Below, in pieces: positions 25,584 through 34,826 of a DNA stretch of 64,000 nt. The translations under genes and the position numbers were made by a program. The notes beneath the pieces are model-generated. The model made no database searches. It saw only the letters and a program-made list of their open reading frames with translations, and had not been told where the DNA came from. The number at the start of each line of letters is the position of its first letter. Within the stretch, counting starts at the first letter, position 1. Origin of the DNA: Methylobacillus rhizosphaerae (GTDB taxonomy: Bacteria; Pseudomonadota; Gammaproteobacteria; Burkholderiales; Methylophilaceae); the NCBI RefSeq assembly GCF_900187985.1, contig NZ_FZOA01000005.1, positions 62,001 to 126,000 of the forward strand, in the 5' to 3' direction.

Positions 25584-26850
25584 GAAGCATCCCCTTTGCC
25601 GCTTCAATGTTGTAATGCAGTCGCTCAATGACTGATTGATCTAACTCATTCCGCTTCATTATGACGGGAAGTTCGCTTAAAACATCATAAAAACCATCCA
25701 GCTCGCCGCGAACATGCTGCCTGACCTCATCGGTAGTATCGGTCTGCGCAATAATATCTTCTACCCGGTCAAATTCGAGCCCATCCCTGATCCATCTACA
25801 GCTTCTCGCCACAACCTCAGGGTCCATGAACATCGGTGCAAAATCATAGAGAGGAGTTAACTGAATCGTGCCATCAGGCAGACATTGCATCGCCGTATTG
25901 CGACCATGATTATCCGTATTGCCCATGGCACGGTTCATCAGCTCACGCTTAATGAACTCTGTAAGCTCCTTCGCCGGATCAGTTGCATATCGGGCAATGG
26001 TATTGGCAAGCGTAAACAGCGACACACCACCGGGAAACCCTGAAATACCTGCCACCGAAAGCAGGCTCTCCTGATGAAGACGAATAACTTTGCCCTGTGC
26101 TGGATTCACCATACGATCAAACCGTTCGATGAACAGCATATTGTTGCTGGTATAGCACTCACCATGCGTGCGCAAACCACAATCTTTGGCAATGGCAAAA
26201 TAAATTGCCTCAATCCTGAGCACATCAAGGTCCGCCTGGGTTTTCCCTCTGGGCAACTTAACGAGCCAATGCTTGGTGGCCAGCCTATCCTCCAGAGCAG
26301 AATCAGCAAACCAAAGGCCATCCTGATTCTGGGTAAGCAGGAATTTTGGTGCAGCGCCCTGAACCCCGGTTGTGCCGGCAGTCAACATGGCATGCAGCCA
26401 GATATGATTCACAAAAGGCTCATGCCGGCTGACAATTTGCTCCTGGGTAAATCCCTCAACCTGGGTATCCGCATGCTGTTCACGCCAGCGATCAAAATAG
26501 CGGACTGCCGTATCAAGCCTTAAATTGCCAATTGGATTGAATGCACCAATTTGTGCCAGTGGGATATCCATACCATCACCATCAGCCTTGGATAACTCTT
26601 GAAGCAGATACTTCCTGCCAAGTCCCTGGGGTACCAAATCAAACATAAAGGCCGGACAAATCGGCACCCCATTTTCCCCAACGCCTACCCGCTCACCAAA
26701 AACAGGCATGGCAAGAGAAATTGGAACAGGATCATCTCCAAATTGATACGTGGGGAGATAATCAAAGAGCGCACGATGTCCTTCCATATGCCTTAATTCA
26801 GCAGTTGGAATCCACACTCCATCTTTAAAAATCTCAATGATGCTTTCCAT
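25576..26850 (-). CDS. HipA-family serine/threonine kinase toxin
   Basis: A 424-residue HipA-like kinase. The N-terminal subdomain covers about residues 1-110; the kinase core has KHWLVKLPRG (ATP-binding Lys), the catalytic loop NRAMGNTDNHGRN with Asp and Asn, and the metal-binding LYDFAPMF. The Gly-rich loop reads GTTGVQGAAPKFLL, differing from the E. coli loop that carries the autophosphorylated Ser150. Such toxins phosphorylate tRNA synthetases (GltX, TrpS) and halt translation. It is the first gene of a two-gene unit; its downstream HTH gene overlaps it by 8 bp. Confidence 0.88.
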   Translation of the reverse strand: MESIIEIFKDGVWIPTAELRHMEGHRALFDYLPTYQFGDDPVPISLAMPVFGERVGVGENGVPICPAFMFDLVPQGLGRKYLLQELSKADGDGMDIPLAQIGAFNPIGNLRLDTAVRYFDRWREQHADTQVEGFTQEQIVSRHEPFVNHIWLHAMLTAGTTGVQGAAPKFLLTQNQDGLWFADSALEDRLATKHWLVKLPRGKTQADLDVLRIEAIYFAIAKDCGLRTHGECYTSNNMLFIERFDRMVNPAQGKVIRLHQESLLSVAGISGFPGGVSLFTLANTIARYATDPAKELTEFIKRELMNRAMGNTDNHGRNTAMQCLPDGTIQLTPLYDFAPMFMDPEVVARSCRWIRDGLEFDRVEDIIAQTDTTDEVRQHVRGELDGFYDVLSELPVIMKRNELDQSVIERLHYNIEAAKGMLRG

Positions 26851-27612
26851 AATTTTTATATTCTAATAATCAAATTACCAAAAGTAAATACCATAATTGA
26901 TACATTAAGATATACAAATTATATAAAATTCCGCAGCAAGCTCAACATGGCAGGGGTTGATATTCTCTCAGGGCGGCACCCTGCTCTTGTCATAGCAGCC
27001 TTCGAGCCAGAATCTTGAGTATGCGGATAAAGGCAATTGCCACCCTCTGCTTCCACCTCGATATAACGCTTCATCACCATCACTCCGTTTTTCGATTGTC
27101 TGCGAGTCACTTTTTAATATCTGTGCAGCATCGAAAGCTACCTCACGTTCTGGCTAGGGGATTTGCTACGGAAAATGTATCTGAAATGTCATTTTTCCTG
27201 CTTTCGAATGCTCGATTCAGTAGATTCATTCCTCTTTTCACTGCTTTTTCTTCATTTTTTTCAAAAAAATATAAATTTTTTAACATTTTAACCTATTGTT
27301 AATAAATAACTTTTTAAATTAATTCAAAAAAAGTGTAAAAAATTTCATATTTTTTTACAAATCGACGTCAGGGTTTTCGCGGCTAAACAGTTAAGTAGGT
27401 ATAAGGAGCAATTTTTTGTATGGCTTCTTATGGCCAAGTCCCGACAAAAGATCGGGCTGGCAAGTGTGAGCTGGGTTGAACCTGCTGGGCAAGAAGAAGT
27501 GGATGGGCTGATGGCTCCCCTTCCCTGTCATTGGCGGCTTGATCCGGAATTTGGGAAAAACTATGGAGACCTGAACCGTGGTTCAGGAAAAGTATTAAGA
27601 GGAGATACAAGA
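26851..27612. promoter_or_regulatory. Long AT-rich leader upstream of the STN TonB receptor
   Basis: About 760 bp between the divergent hipA start and the chosen receptor start. 26989-27064 resembles the stretch 36996-37068 (see repeat entry). 27240-27360 is extremely AT-rich and contains an inverted repeat TGTAAAAAAT (27334-27343) with ATTTTTTTACA (27349-27359). A FecI-type promoter is expected here, but I could not find boxes with acceptable spacing. The last 180 bp are open in the receptor frame. Confidence 0.5.
26989..27064. repeat. Copy of an interspersed intergenic repeat
   Basis: Shares blocks such as AGCCAGAATCTT, AAAGGCAAT and CGCCA/TGCCA-CCTCTG with 36996-37068, at roughly three quarters identity by eye. 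Both copies are non-coding. Confidence 0.5.
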
Positions 27613-30600
27613 ATGAAACGCTCAAAGGGAGATTCCAGGATGGAAAATGGAATGGCAAAACAAACACCTCATGATGGCCTGAAAACAGCATCTGCCGGGA
27701 TAACAGCGCCGGCACATATCAATAAAGGCCGTGCGCAGGCAAACACACTCAACCCCATGCCCAAGGTGAGAAAACTGCACAGCGCACTCAGGAACCTGTA
27801 TCGACGTGACCACTCCTCCCTGGTATTGCTCACCGCCTCCCTTGCCAGCGCCATGACTTTTCCATTGCAGGCAGCGGAACTGAACACTCAACTGCCCACC
27901 GCCAAGGAAAGCAGCGGCTCAGTTGTCCCGATGAACATTGACATCCCCAGCCAGCCATTGTCTGCCGCACTCAAACAGCTTGCCATCTCCACAGGCATCA
28001 GCGTCTCCTTCGATAGCAACATCGCCACAGGCAAAACCGCCCCTGCCGTCAAAGGCCGCATGAGCGCCAATGACGCCCTGAAAAAACTCCTCGCAGGCAG
28101 CGGCCTGGAATCCGAAATGGAAGACGGCAGCGCCGTTGTGATTGCAGGCATGGCCTCACCAGAAGATATTGATTTTAAGGTGGACTCAGTTGAAGTCCGC
28201 GCCAAGCGCTTCTATGAAATCGGGCCATTGGGCGGCACCGGCCTCACTAAAGAACAAATTCCCGGCAACGTCCAGACCCTCACAGCCAAGGATATCCAGG
28301 ACGCACATGCCTTGAGCATGGCAGACCTGATGAATTCCAGGCTGCAATCGGTCAACGTCAATGACTATCAGGGCAATCCATTCCAGATGGATGTGCAGTA
28401 TCGTGGTTTTACCGCAGGCCCTCAAATTGGTACACCACAGGGCCTATCAGTATTCTTCGACGGCATTCGGGTGAACGAGCCATTTGGTGATGTCGTGAAC
28501 TGGGACATGATCCCCATGAATGCACTTGCCAGCTTTGACGTATTCCCTGGTTCCAACCCTATCTTTGGTTTAGGTACCTTGGGTGGTGCCCTCTCCATGA
28601 AAACCAAGGATGGTTTCAACAATACCAAAGTCAATGCAGAAGTATTGACAGGCTCCTTTGGCAGACGCCAGCTGCAAGCCGAAGGAGGATGGAACAACGG
28701 CACCGTGGCTGGCTTCGCTGCTGCCAACATCTTCCTCGAAGATGGCTGGAGGGATAACTCACCAAGTCGGGTCAATCAAGTGTTCACTAAAGGTAGTTAC
28801 CGTGGCGATAAGCTGGATTTAAACCTCAGTACCTTGGTTGTCTGGAATGATCTGACTGGTAATGGCATGTTGCCAAGTGAAATGTATGCACAGGACAGAA
28901 GCAGCGTCTTTACCTCTCCAGATACAACAGACAACCGCCTCTGGCAATTCCAGTTATCAGGCAGCTATTTTGTTAATGATAACTTCTCGATAACTGGACA
29001 AGCCTACAGAAGAAATAGTAAACGCAAGCAAAAAAATGCTGATGTTTACACGGAATATGATGATTCATTTGTTAGAAGAAAATTAGAGGAAGGTGAACAA
29101 TACACCTGTCTTTTTGACGGTACTAATGCTTATGAATTACCGGACTACTATGTTGTAGATATACCTAACAATGATATTTCTCAAAGCCCATTTTTTATGG
29201 AGTTTCTCATGAATGGGGGAGATGCGGCTGCAGCATTGGCATCAGCAGGAGTTGAAAAAAATGCCACTCTGACCAATACAGAACAAGGTGCTGACTATGT
29301 TGCATATGCTGCAAGTGTTTTCAATAATTGGAAAAACTGGAAACAGGCTTTGATGTATGAAGCACAGTCAGACTTAACCTTGCCAGAATTAGAACCGGCT
29401 CCAGTGACTGACTATACAAACTGGGAGCAAGGATCTAGCGCAAACATATATAACACATTCAATCCTAACAATATTTCCTTTTCTGGCGGGGTATTAGATC
29501 CATGGTCAGCATTTGTAAGTAACTACTATTACACGCCAGATGGTACTAAACATTTAGTTCTGATTACCGCTCCAACTAACTTAGCAAACTGTTCATCTTC
29601 TTATGAGGAAAGCTATAAAGATATATTGGCAGTGAGAGATCCTACTACAGGAAACCCATTGATGGTTGATGGTGCCAATGCGGTTGGCGGGCAACAACCT
29701 GGCGTAGTTGAGGGTACTCCGACTGCTGTTATCACTAATACTCAAATCAATCAGGTAACTGATGGTGCCTCAATGCAATTTAACTGGAATTATGAGAAGC
29801 ACAAATTCATGGTTGGTGCTTCAGTGGACATGCCTTCAGCCACTTATAAAAGTGGACAAATGTTGGGCTTATTTGATGCAGAGCGTGATGGCTATCTGGA
29901 TGCAAGTCAGATACGAGATCAATATGCGGCAGCTAGCGTGGAAGTAAGTAATGCTAATTTCAAAGGACATCAGGTTACCAAGAGTATTTATGCCAGTGAA
30001 ACCTGGACTCCGATTGAAACTCTGAGTATTACAGGGGCATTACGCTATAACGACACTAAGGGGAAAAACAAGATAGCTTCACGAACTTATGGTTCCTATG
30101 TCTGGGATTTGGCACAGTTTGAAGCACTACCCGATCAATACAATCTTTGCATTAATGGCGAATGTCCTACTACAGGTTACAAGATTCCAGATTTATCCAG
30201 ACTGCAGAACAAACCTGAAACTGAAAAATTCAGCTATTACTCACTCAATCCATCACTTGGTGCAACATGGCAAGCAACACCAGAGCTGAATGTATATGGC
30301 AATGTTAGCCAGGGAACCCGTGTACCATCGGTAGTCGAACTGGGTTGTGCGTTTGATCATACTCTTATTGAATATCCCAATGGAGGCGATCCTTATTACG
30401 TACCAAGGAGTCTGGCAGAGAACCGGGCTTGCTCTTTACCGACCACCCTCTCTGGTGACCCTTATTTACCTCAAATAAAGGCCACCACTTTTGATTTAGG
30501 CATGCGTGGCCGCTTCAACGACAATGTTGAGTGGAATTTTGGCGTATATCGTACCGATCTGCGCGATGACATCTACATGATCGGTTATCCCGGTAATCGT

Positions 30601-31299
30601 AATTTCTTTGACACCGTCGGTGATACTCGACGCCAAGGCCTTGAAGCTGGTATTACAGCAGCATTCGAAAAATGGCGTTTACGCTTGAACTATGCCCTGA
30701 CCGAAGCTACCTTCCAGGATTCGTTCTGGATGCCTGCGAATGATAACAGCAGTTCAGTTGAAGAATATTTTGGCAATTATAGTTATAGCCGCCGTATTCA
30801 GGTCAAGCCAGGTAACCGCATGCCTGGCGTACCTCTGCATAACTTCAATGCCACATTAAGCTATCAGATTACTCCCAAGTGGCAAGTAGGCCTGACTGCT
30901 GTCGCTCACTCTTTCTCTTTCGTCAGAGGAAATGAAAATAACAAGCACCGCCAAGGTGAAGTTATCTATGACACTATCCCTTATGAAAACAGGACGGTTG
31001 CTCGTCAAGCGACCAGCCCCGGCACAACTCCTGGCTATTTAATGCTGAATTTCAATACTAGTTACAGGCTCAATTCTGAGTGGACATTAGGGCTAAGAGT
31101 CAACAACCTACTGGATAAAGAATATTTCACAGCAGGACAACTTGGACGTAACCCATTCTCACCATCGATTAATGGCGCTATTGGTCCAGATGGATACAAC
31201 CACAACTCCAATGATTGGCTGATGACGAATTTCCTGGCTCCAGGCGCTCCAAGAGCTGCTTGGATCAGTTTGAGCTATTCATTTGATCCGAGGAAATGA
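27613..31299 (+). CDS. TonB-dependent receptor with signalling STN domain
   Basis: A very large receptor of 1228 residues when started at ATG 27613, which has AGAGGAGA upstream (a reading from 27430 lacks one). A long N-terminal extension of about 85 residues ends in a hydrophobic segment (SSLVLLTASLASAMTFPLQAAE). Residues about 107-178 are an STN domain (MNIDIPSQPLSAALKQLAIS...), which contacts FecR-type transducers. A plug domain with VQYRGF and NPIFGLGTLGGALSMK follows, then the barrel. The middle (28.96-30.3 kb) is AT-richer than the ends and carries several cysteines in presumed outer loops. Partner of the fecIR pair at 22.2 kb by inference; ligand unknown. Confidence 0.93.
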   Translation: MKRSKGDSRMENGMAKQTPHDGLKTASAGITAPAHINKGRAQANTLNPMPKVRKLHSALRNLYRRDHSSLVLLTASLASAMTFPLQAAELNTQLPTAKESSGSVVPMNIDIPSQPLSAALKQLAISTGISVSFDSNIATGKTAPAVKGRMSANDALKKLLAGSGLESEMEDGSAVVIAGMASPEDIDFKVDSVEVRAKRFYEIGPLGGTGLTKEQIPGNVQTLTAKDIQDAHALSMADLMNSRLQSVNVNDYQGNPFQMDVQYRGFTAGPQIGTPQGLSVFFDGIRVNEPFGDVVNWDMIPMNALASFDVFPGSNPIFGLGTLGGALSMKTKDGFNNTKVNAEVLTGSFGRRQLQAEGGWNNGTVAGFAAANIFLEDGWRDNSPSRVNQVFTKGSYRGDKLDLNLSTLVVWNDLTGNGMLPSEMYAQDRSSVFTSPDTTDNRLWQFQLSGSYFVNDNFSITGQAYRRNSKRKQKNADVYTEYDDSFVRRKLEEGEQYTCLFDGTNAYELPDYYVVDIPNNDISQSPFFMEFLMNGGDAAAALASAGVEKNATLTNTEQGADYVAYAASVFNNWKNWKQALMYEAQSDLTLPELEPAPVTDYTNWEQGSSANIYNTFNPNNISFSGGVLDPWSAFVSNYYYTPDGTKHLVLITAPTNLANCSSSYEESYKDILAVRDPTTGNPLMVDGANAVGGQQPGVVEGTPTAVITNTQINQVTDGASMQFNWNYEKHKFMVGASVDMPSATYKSGQMLGLFDAERDGYLDASQIRDQYAAASVEVSNANFKGHQVTKSIYASETWTPIETLSITGALRYNDTKGKNKIASRTYGSYVWDLAQFEALPDQYNLCINGECPTTGYKIPDLSRLQNKPETEKFSYYSLNPSLGATWQATPELNVYGNVSQGTRVPSVVELGCAFDHTLIEYPNGGDPYYVPRSLAENRACSLPTTLSGDPYLPQIKATTFDLGMRGRFNDNVEWNFGVYRTDLRDDIYMIGYPGNRNFFDTVGDTRRQGLEAGITAAFEKWRLRLNYALTEATFQDSFWMPANDNSSSVEEYFGNYSYSRRIQVKPGNRMPGVPLHNFNATLSYQITPKWQVGLTAVAHSFSFVRGNENNKHRQGEVIYDTIPYENRTVARQATSPGTTPGYLMLNFNTSYRLNSEWTLGLRVNNLLDKEYFTAGQLGRNPFSPSINGAIGPDGYNHNSNDWLMTNFLAPGAPRAAWISLSYSFDPRK

Positions 31300-31301
31300 G
31301 G

Positions 31302-31391
31302 ATGAAGATAAAAGCATTTCGATGGGGCATTTGTGAACTGCCCTTTCAAGAATTCAACCAGAATCTATTTAATGACTTTGCAGAGACTTAA
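31302..31391 (+). CDS. Possible 29-residue small protein
   Basis: An ATG two bases after the receptor stop, preceded by AGGAAATGAGG, opens a 29-codon frame ending with TAA at 31391. The product starts MKIKAFRWGICELPFQEF. Good ribosome site and tight coupling to the receptor are the only support. No family is recognised. Confidence 0.3.
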   Translation: MKIKAFRWGICELPFQEFNQNLFNDFAET

Positions 31392-31462
31392 GCAGATTCA
31401 GGTGAATTGGTGACGCAGGCAGCCACAAATGCCTGCTAATTGTAAATCATAGGAGAAGCAAA

Positions 31463-32446
31463 ATGAAAAGAAATGCCTTGCAATTGGCAGTAATCGGAGC
31501 ACTGAGCATGACATCTGCATCGGTTTTTGCCGCTTTTGTCACCTTACCTTCTGCGGGCTCACCAGTTGCTGCCGGATTCAACTATTCTGGCTCCCCAGCT
31601 GGTACTACGGCCTATGTTCAATGCAATACAACTGGTGATTTGGGTTCCACTCCTACGACTCCGCCTAGTAGCTCCAGTGACGCTTGCGCAGTATTTCCTG
31701 CCAATGAGACTACTGCTCCTGAAACAGGATTTACTCTTGTCACTGCTGCTAATAGGCCTATTACCGTCAACAATACTTATACCGGTGGTGTAAATAAGAC
31801 TGTGGGAAATATACAGGAATATGTCTGGCGTAATACAGCAAAAACTGAATGCATTTATGGTATGAAAGCTGTCATGACAGCATCTGCAAGTGCTGACTAT
31901 TTGCCGGCATCTGGCACACAATATTTTGAGATCAATGATATTGCACGCGGTGGTTTCAGCGGTCGCCCTGTAGCAGTCGCCTATTATGTGCCATCTCTGA
32001 CAGCTGAAGTGTTATTTCGTGCTGGTTTGACTTTTACCTCAGTCCAGCATCGAACTCCTCCAGAGTTTGCTGAGCTACCATTAACCACCCCAGCTCACTC
32101 ATCTCCACAGCCATCTATCGTTGGAGTGGATGCTTTTCCTCTATCTACTGTGCCAACTGCAGCACAGCAGTCCGCTGCGATTGATGGAAATTGGGTGAAT
32201 TTTACTACGGACGTCAATATTCAAGATGATGATGGTAGTTCAAAAGCCCACTCCAGTGTGCTGTATGTGAAAACCACATGTGATAGCAGCGCACCTGTTG
32301 CTGTACCTGAAGCAATTAGAGTTCGTCAATCATTTCAGGAAACAAATGGAGATGGTGTTTCTGCAAACCGTTTTATCGAAGTAGCTATACCAGGGTTTGT
32401 ACCACCTGGAGGCAGTGTAGCACCAGCACATACTAATCCATTCTAA
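31463..32446 (+). CDS. Sec-exported protein of unknown family, paralogue 1
   Basis: A 327-residue protein with a clear Sec signal peptide (cleavage after VFA) and no membrane segment in the mature part. GGAGAAG precedes the ATG. It is a paralogue of the protein at 41887: both share four cysteines in equal contexts (xxCN, CAxF, ECI(Y/F)G, TxC), the block DIARGGF-x-G, FTSVQ, AAQQSAA-xx-NWV-x-FTT, IR-x-RQ and a final PGF. I do not recognise the family. Its place between the STN receptor and the RTX gene suggests a part in the same uptake or secretion process, perhaps as type II secretion substrate or receptor partner. Confidence 0.85.
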   Translation: MKRNALQLAVIGALSMTSASVFAAFVTLPSAGSPVAAGFNYSGSPAGTTAYVQCNTTGDLGSTPTTPPSSSSDACAVFPANETTAPETGFTLVTAANRPITVNNTYTGGVNKTVGNIQEYVWRNTAKTECIYGMKAVMTASASADYLPASGTQYFEINDIARGGFSGRPVAVAYYVPSLTAEVLFRAGLTFTSVQHRTPPEFAELPLTTPAHSSPQPSIVGVDAFPLSTVPTAAQQSAAIDGNWVNFTTDVNIQDDDGSSKAHSSVLYVKTTCDSSAPVAVPEAIRVRQSFQETNGDGVSANRFIEVAIPGFVPPGGSVAPAHTNPF

Positions 32447-32477
32447 AAAAACGTATTTTTTAGACGTCATGAATAAG

Positions 32478-32518
32478 GGTTCAGTAAAGGTAATTGAATT
32501 TATTGCTGAACCTTTATT
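32478..32518 (+). terminator. Terminator-like hairpin upstream of the RTX gene
   Basis: GGTTCAG (32478-32484) pairs with CTGAACC (32506-32512), followed by TTTATTTA. It may separate the 327-residue protein gene from the RTX gene or act as a processing/stability hairpin. Confidence 0.5.
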
Positions 32519-32567
32519 TAGATTACTGCGTAACTTTTTTAAGTTAATGAATTGAGGAGTAATAAAA

Positions 32568-34754
32568 ATGGCTATAAAAGTTTTAGGTTCTACAGAGACT
32601 TCCTATACCGGAAATAATGAATCAGATCTTATTATCGGCAATGATCTGGGTAACTTCATTGATGGAGGTGAGGGAAACAATCTGATTATTGGTGGTGCAG
32701 GAGACGATATTATTCTCACCGGTGATGGTAATGACATTATTTTTGGTGGTAATGGCAATGATGTCATTAATGCTGGTAATGGTAATAACATCATCTTCGG
32801 CGGTGGAGGTAATGACAATATTTTTGCTGGCTCCGGTAACGACATCATCTTTGGTGGTGATGGTGATGATGTTATTTTTGGTGGTGATGGCGATGACATC
32901 CTGCATGGTGGTGACGGTGCTGATTACATTGAAGGTCAAGGCAGCACATTTGGCAATGAAACTGTAAATGGTAATCTTTACTTTGTCACAACGGATGATG
33001 CTCTGATCGGTGGCAGTGGTAACGATACTTTCAGAATCACTACCACGCTCGAATCCGAAGGCAATGTTTTCATTGAAGCAGGTGTTTCCGGTTTGGATAA
33101 TTCTGGAAATGCAGCACGCTATATCAATGTTTCTGAGCTTGAGGGCGAAGAAGAAGAGGAAGAGGACGAAGAGGAAGAAGAACTCATTGTTTATGACACT
33201 GCGACCGGGGAGTGGGAGGAAATTGAAGACCAGGAAATGTCGGAAGAAATTGAAACCGATGTTCGCCTGGATATCCAGACCCGCCCTGGTTCCAGTGCTA
33301 TCAGCACTTATGCCACTACTATTGCTGGCTACAATGCAGTTGATACTCTGGAGTTCGCAGTGTCAGGAGACTTTTCTGAGAATCTCCATTTCAAAGGCAT
33401 CGAGCGCATTGAGCTTGCCAGTGGGGTCAATATCACTCTTTCCGCTGAGCAGCTTGAAGCCAATGGCGAATCCTTGAGCCTTGGCTTCCTTAACCCTGGT
33501 ACGCATATTTATGGCGTGGCTGGCGGCGATACTGAGTCTGTCACTATCAAGCTGGAGTTTGATGAAGTCGAGTTTGAGCCAGATGAAGATATCGTGGGTG
33601 CTCAGGAAGTTGAGTATGACGCGGCTGGCATTGAGTTTGATGATTTCTCTGTAGCTGAGTTGTTCCACAATGTCGATATCATCTATGACGCTACTGATGG
33701 TGAGGAAGGCAGCTATGTGCGCATTGACGGTGCCAATGAAACTGATGGCGCGCGTGAGATCGTACTTGGCAGCGATGGCGTGGATTATGTCACTGCCCGC
33801 CTGGGTGATGATGTAGTTTACGGCAACGGCGGCAATGATTTGCTGGTTGGTCATGGCGGCGCTGATTACCTGGATGGCGGCGAAGGTGATGATATCTTCC
33901 TGATCGGCGGTTTTGGCAGCGGTGTGCAAGGCACTACTTCCAAGGCTGATGATGGCAACGCTGAGTGGATTGCGACTGGTGCGAAGCATGATGTGATTGT
34001 GGGTGGTGAAGGTACTGACACCCTACGCATTACGACTGGCATTGGCGCCAACACGCAGGCTGCTGGCACTGTGCTGCTGAACGATGACAATTTCCAGGAA
34101 ATGGAAGTGGTTCAGGTTGGCGGTACGGTTGGTCGCCTGAATGTGGAAAATACGGCATTGCAGTTGCTGAATGACCACTACTACTTTGACGCCAACGGCA
34201 CTGTGGCTGACCTTTCCAATTCCCGAGGCAACAACGGCGGCACGATCGACAATGTAGTGATTGATGCTTCCGGCGTCACTGCCAATGGCCTGACCTTTGA
34301 GGGTAACGGCAACACCCAGACTTTCATTGGCACTTCACAGGATGACCGTTTCATTGGCAATGGCGGCAATGACACGCTGACTGGCGGCCTGGGTTCCGAT
34401 ACGTTTGTGTTCGGCAAGGTGTGGACTCAGGTTGTCACTGGTGACGACGATGAGGTGCAGACCTATGTCAATACTGCTTTTGATCTCACTGGTGTGGATA
34501 CCATCACTGATTTTGAAAGTGGCGTGGACAAGATTGAGCTGAACACTGACCAGTTCTCTTCCCTGGCTGGGTTCAATGCCGGCAATCTGGTGATTGGCTC
34601 TGCTGCTGCGGATGCTGATGATTACCTGATCTTCGATAGCAGCACCAACACCTTGTTGTATGACGCTGATGGCAATGGCGCGGGTGAGGCTGTGGAGATT
34701 GCTGTATTGACTGGTGTTACTTCCATTACTGCCGCCGATATCGTGGTGGTGTAA
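32568..34754 (+). CDS. Highly acidic RTX protein, type I secretion substrate
   Basis: A 728-residue protein without N-terminal signal peptide and with very many Asp, Glu, Gly and Asn. Nonapeptide RTX repeats (GGxGxDxxx) fill residues about 23-125, with further groups near 400-450 and 586-615. A run EGEEEEEEDEEEEEL lies at 192-206, and another acidic patch near 329-360. The last 50 residues (DYLIFDSSTNTLLYDADGNG to ADIVVV) match the C-terminal secretion region of serralysin-type substrates. No enzyme domain is seen, so it is a Ca-binding surface, scaffold or ligand-carrying protein. GAGGAG precedes the ATG. The exporter genes follow directly. Confidence 0.93.
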   Translation: MAIKVLGSTETSYTGNNESDLIIGNDLGNFIDGGEGNNLIIGGAGDDIILTGDGNDIIFGGNGNDVINAGNGNNIIFGGGGNDNIFAGSGNDIIFGGDGDDVIFGGDGDDILHGGDGADYIEGQGSTFGNETVNGNLYFVTTDDALIGGSGNDTFRITTTLESEGNVFIEAGVSGLDNSGNAARYINVSELEGEEEEEEDEEEEELIVYDTATGEWEEIEDQEMSEEIETDVRLDIQTRPGSSAISTYATTIAGYNAVDTLEFAVSGDFSENLHFKGIERIELASGVNITLSAEQLEANGESLSLGFLNPGTHIYGVAGGDTESVTIKLEFDEVEFEPDEDIVGAQEVEYDAAGIEFDDFSVAELFHNVDIIYDATDGEEGSYVRIDGANETDGAREIVLGSDGVDYVTARLGDDVVYGNGGNDLLVGHGGADYLDGGEGDDIFLIGGFGSGVQGTTSKADDGNAEWIATGAKHDVIVGGEGTDTLRITTGIGANTQAAGTVLLNDDNFQEMEVVQVGGTVGRLNVENTALQLLNDHYYFDANGTVADLSNSRGNNGGTIDNVVIDASGVTANGLTFEGNGNTQTFIGTSQDDRFIGNGGNDTLTGGLGSDTFVFGKVWTQVVTGDDDEVQTYVNTAFDLTGVDTITDFESGVDKIELNTDQFSSLAGFNAGNLVIGSAAADADDYLIFDSSTNTLLYDADGNGAGEAVEIAVLTGVTSITAADIVVV

Positions 34755-34762
34755 CTGTATGG

Positions 34763-34797
34763 CCGGGCTGGAATTTCTCCAGCCCGGAGTTTTTTGT
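34763..34797 (+). terminator. Rho-independent terminator after the RTX gene
   Basis: Perfect 10-bp stem CCGGGCTGGA/TCCAGCCCGG with loop ATTTC followed by AGTTTTTTG. It stands between the RTX gene and its exporter genes, so partial read-through would give much RTX message and little exporter message. Confidence 0.85.
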
Positions 34798-34826
34798 ACC
34801 AGGAAATACTGCAGGAATTACTGTTA

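Noticed and set aside
27150-27200. Possible FecI-type promoter (GGAAAA followed by a TC element)
   Set aside because: The spacing between elements is about 13 bp, too short for the known FecI promoter pattern.
27430-27612. Upstream extension of the TonB receptor frame
   Set aside because: The frame is open, but AGAGGAGA before ATG 27613 gives a better start and the extension looks non-protein-like.
32700-32930. CRISPR-like periodic repeats
   Set aside because: The period is about 27 bp without spacers and follows the RTX nonapeptide coding repeat.
32603-32939. Long antisense frames opposite the RTX repeats
   Set aside because: They are by-products of the repetitive GGxGxD codons; composition is monotonous and no ribosome site exists.
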